From: Chloroflexota bacterium
GTDB taxonomy: Bacteria > Chloroflexota > Chloroflexia > JAMDCE01
Direction: 5' to 3'
NCBI GenBank assembly: GCA_023489135.1
Contig: JAMDCE010000027.1
Coordinates: forward strand, 1 to 5,972
Length of the DNA stretch: 5,972 bases
Part shown: positions 4,601 to 5,972 of the stretch, one piece after another
How positions within the stretch are numbered: position 1 is the stretch's first letter
Layout of the letters: every line of letters starts with the position of its first letter
Translations under genes and position numbers: made by a program
Notes under the pieces: generated by a model
Told to the model about the DNA's origin: nothing
Databases searched by the model: none
What the model saw: only the letters and a program-made list of their open reading frames with translations

Positions 4601-5695
4601 ATGCATCGAGCCCTTGATTTGGCGAGAAAGGCGCAGGGCAGGACCAGTCCAAATCCTCCCGTCGGCGCGGTGGTCGTCAAGGGAGGACAGGTGATCGGCG
4701 AGGGCTACACCCAGCCTGCTGGGTCCTGGCACGCCGAGGTGATGGCCTTGCGCGAGGCGGGCGATGCCGCCAAGGGCGCGACGATGTACGTCACGCTCGA
4801 GCCTTGCTGCCACTACGGCCGCACCCCGCCGTGCACGCGAGCCTTGATCGCCGCCGGCATTGCCGAGGTTCACGTGGCCACGCTCGACCCAAACCCTCAG
4901 GTCGGAGGCAATGGTCTGAGCGAGCTGGAAGGCGCCGGCATCATCGTCAGGCAGGGAGAAGCCGAAGCCGAGGCGAAGGAGATCGTCGAGGGTTTCGCGA
5001 AATACATCACCACGGGCTTGCCGTTTTTCACGCTCAAGTGGGCGATGAGCCTGGATGGGAAGATAGCGACGCGAACGGGTGAGTCGAAGTGGATCACCGG
5101 CGAGAGCGCGCGGGCTTTCGCCCACACGCTGCGCGATGCCAACGACGCGATAATCGTCGGCGTAAACACCGTGATCCTGGACGACCCGCAACTAACGGTC
5201 CGCGTCGAAACTAACAGGGCGCCCAGGAAGAGCGATCCTCTGCGGGTCGTCGTCGATACCGCTGGACGAATCCCGCTCGAAGCCCAGTTGCTCTCGCCCG
5301 CGCTGGCTGGCCAAACCATCGTCGCCACGACCGAGCGATGTGGTCTCTCTAAGCGCCAGGAGATTGTGGAACGCGGCGCAGAGGTGCTTGTTCTCTCTGA
5401 GAGAAATGGGAAAGTCGATTTGTCAGCCCTCGCCCACGCGCTCGCTGCCCGAGGCATCGTCAACGTGATGGTCGAAGGCGGTGGCGCCTTGCTGGCGTCG
5501 ATTCTGGAGGAAGGTCTGGCCGACAAGGTCTATGCCTTCGTGGCCCCCAAGATCATCGGGGGGCGGGAAGCCCCTGGTCCGATCGGTGGTGCCGGCACCG
5601 CCGCCATCGCCGAGGTTCCCAGACTCGAAAGAACCAGCTTTCAACCACTGGGCGACGATTACGTTATCGTCGGTTATGTGCAGAAAAATGCTTGA
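4601..5695 (+). CDS. ribD: Bifunctional riboflavin biosynthesis protein RibD (pyrimidine deaminase/reductase)
   Basis: This cytosolic enzyme deaminates 2,5-diamino-6-ribosylamino-4(3H)-pyrimidinone 5'-phosphate and then reduces the ribosyl chain with NADPH. Numbering from the ATG at 4601 (364 residues, normal family length), the deaminase domain (1-143) has TSPNPPVGAVVV (15-26), HAE (44-46), EPCC (67-70) and C78. His44, Cys69 and Cys78 are the expected zinc ligands and Glu46 the catalytic acid. The reductase domain (about 145-360) has FFTLKWAMSLDGKIA, DDPQLTVR and VMVEGGGALL. All key residues are present. The start is uncertain: ATG 4601 fits the family but lacks a ribosome binding site, while GTG 4559 is in frame but also lacks one and would add 14 unconserved residues. 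GAGGAG lies at 4561-4566, too far from 4601. It is regulated by the FMN riboswitch upstream; ribE follows after 9 nt. Confidence 0.97.
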   Translation: MHRALDLARKAQGRTSPNPPVGAVVVKGGQVIGEGYTQPAGSWHAEVMALREAGDAAKGATMYVTLEPCCHYGRTPPCTRALIAAGIAEVHVATLDPNPQVGGNGLSELEGAGIIVRQGEAEAEAKEIVEGFAKYITTGLPFFTLKWAMSLDGKIATRTGESKWITGESARAFAHTLRDANDAIIVGVNTVILDDPQLTVRVETNRAPRKSDPLRVVVDTAGRIPLEAQLLSPALAGQTIVATTERCGLSKRQEIVERGAEVLVLSERNGKVDLSALAHALAARGIVNVMVEGGGALLASILEEGLADKVYAFVAPKIIGGREAPGPIGGAGTAAIAEVPRLERTSFQPLGDDYVIVGYVQKNA

Positions 5696-5704
5696 GAGGC
5701 TCGT

Positions 5705-5972
5705 ATGTTCACAGGAATCGTAGAAGAGATCGGTACCGTAAAAGCCACTGGCCCAAACAGCCTGTCGGTAGCGGCTTCTACAGTGCTCGATGGTGTGAAG
5801 CTGGGCGACAGCATCGCCGTGAACGGCGTCTGCCTGACGGTCACTGCTTTCGACGCGAAGAGCTTCACCGTTGGCCTGATGCCAGAGACGCTGCGGCGCA
5901 CCAATCTCGGCGCCCTTCGAGCAGGCGAGCCAGTTAACCTGGAGAGGGCTGACAAATCGACTTTCCCATTTC
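5705..5972 (+). CDS. ribE: Riboflavin synthase alpha chain RibE, 3' truncated by window end
   Basis: The product starts MFTGIVEEIGTVKATGPNSL and contains the family hallmarks GDSIAVNGVCLTVT, PETLRRTNLGAL and VNLER in the N-terminal lumazine-binding barrel. The enzyme dismutates two 6,7-dimethyl-8-ribityllumazine molecules to riboflavin plus the RibD-pathway pyrimidine. Its ATG is 9 nt after the ribD stop, with GAGAGG (5695-5700) as a weak ribosome binding site at short spacing, so it is the second gene of the operon. About 80 genuine codons are visible of an expected ~200. After VNLERA the family continues with the loop leading to GGHxVxGHVD, but here the last 29 nt instead encode DKSTFPF and are an exact reverse complement of ribD 5403-5431. 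The genuine ribE sequence therefore probably ends near 5943-5950. Confidence 0.93.
   Translation, partial: MFTGIVEEIGTVKATGPNSLSVAASTVLDGVKLGDSIAVNGVCLTVTAFDAKSFTVGLMPETLRRTNLGALRAGEPVNLERADKSTFPF
5944..5972. repeat. Terminal 29-nt inverted duplication of ribD (fold-back)
   Basis: Positions 5944-5972 are the exact reverse complement of 5403-5431 inside ribD (it begins GAGGGCTGACAAATC). The match runs to the very last base of the window and stops at 5943. It replaces expected ribE sequence. Such a fold-back at a sequence end is typical of inverted chimeras from multiple displacement amplification or of an assembly turning back on itself, not of a natural repeat. Confidence 0.9.

Noticed and set aside
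4154..5191. Long minus-strand open frame opposite riboswitch and ribD
   Set aside because: It overlaps a certain ribD, the riboswitch and the terminator, has no recognisable domains, and is a GC-rich antisense shadow.

Overview
This window looks like one complete contig of uncertain integrity. It holds three kinds of DNA: a type I-E-like CRISPR array, fragments of two related tailed-phage head-gene clusters, and the start of a bacterial riboflavin operon. The host is a GC-rich bacterium. The RibD and RibE sequences, the FMN riboswitch and a short palindrome of a type I recall from Chloroflexota genomes together suggest Chloroflexota. This is recall, not a search, and my confidence is only moderate.

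Layout: (1) Positions 1-258 are a CRISPR array on the + strand: one partial and four identical 28-nt repeats with four 33-34 nt spacers. (2) Positions 259-2311 are phage 'A' DNA, with genes on the minus strand. In transcription order these are the 3' part of a MuF-type head protein, a small acidic protein, a zinc-ribbon protein, an intrinsic terminator, a short head-cluster remnant and a scaffold-like protein with an in-frame amber codon. (3) Positions 2312-2339 are a lone CRISPR repeat with two substitutions. (4) Positions 2340-4021 are phage 'B' DNA on the + strand: a MuF homologue with two compensating frameshifts, a different small protein, and the first 31 codons of the same zinc-ribbon protein. 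(5) Positions 4022-4048 are a strongly decayed CRISPR repeat, probably the array terminus. (6) Positions 4049-5972 are host chromosome: promoter, FMN riboswitch, terminator, a palindrome, ribD, and the start of ribE.

The main oddity is that both phage blocks begin and end exactly at CRISPR repeat boundaries, inside open phage reading frames. The simplest reading is that the outer ~33 nt of each block are real spacers identical to phage protospacers. The assembly then ran from the array into co-sequenced phage genomes and back. Real kilobase insertions cannot be excluded from sequence alone. The last 29 nt are an exact reverse complement of part of ribD 540 bp upstream, typical of an amplification or assembly fold-back, which further weakens trust in the contig's long-range structure.

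If the chimera model is right, the host holds at least four spacers against the head-assembly genes of two related phages, and its array ends just upstream of an FMN-regulated ribD-ribE operon. RibD carries out the deaminase and reductase steps and RibE the final dismutation in riboflavin synthesis. FMN binding to the leader RNA is expected to favour the terminator and shut the operon down.
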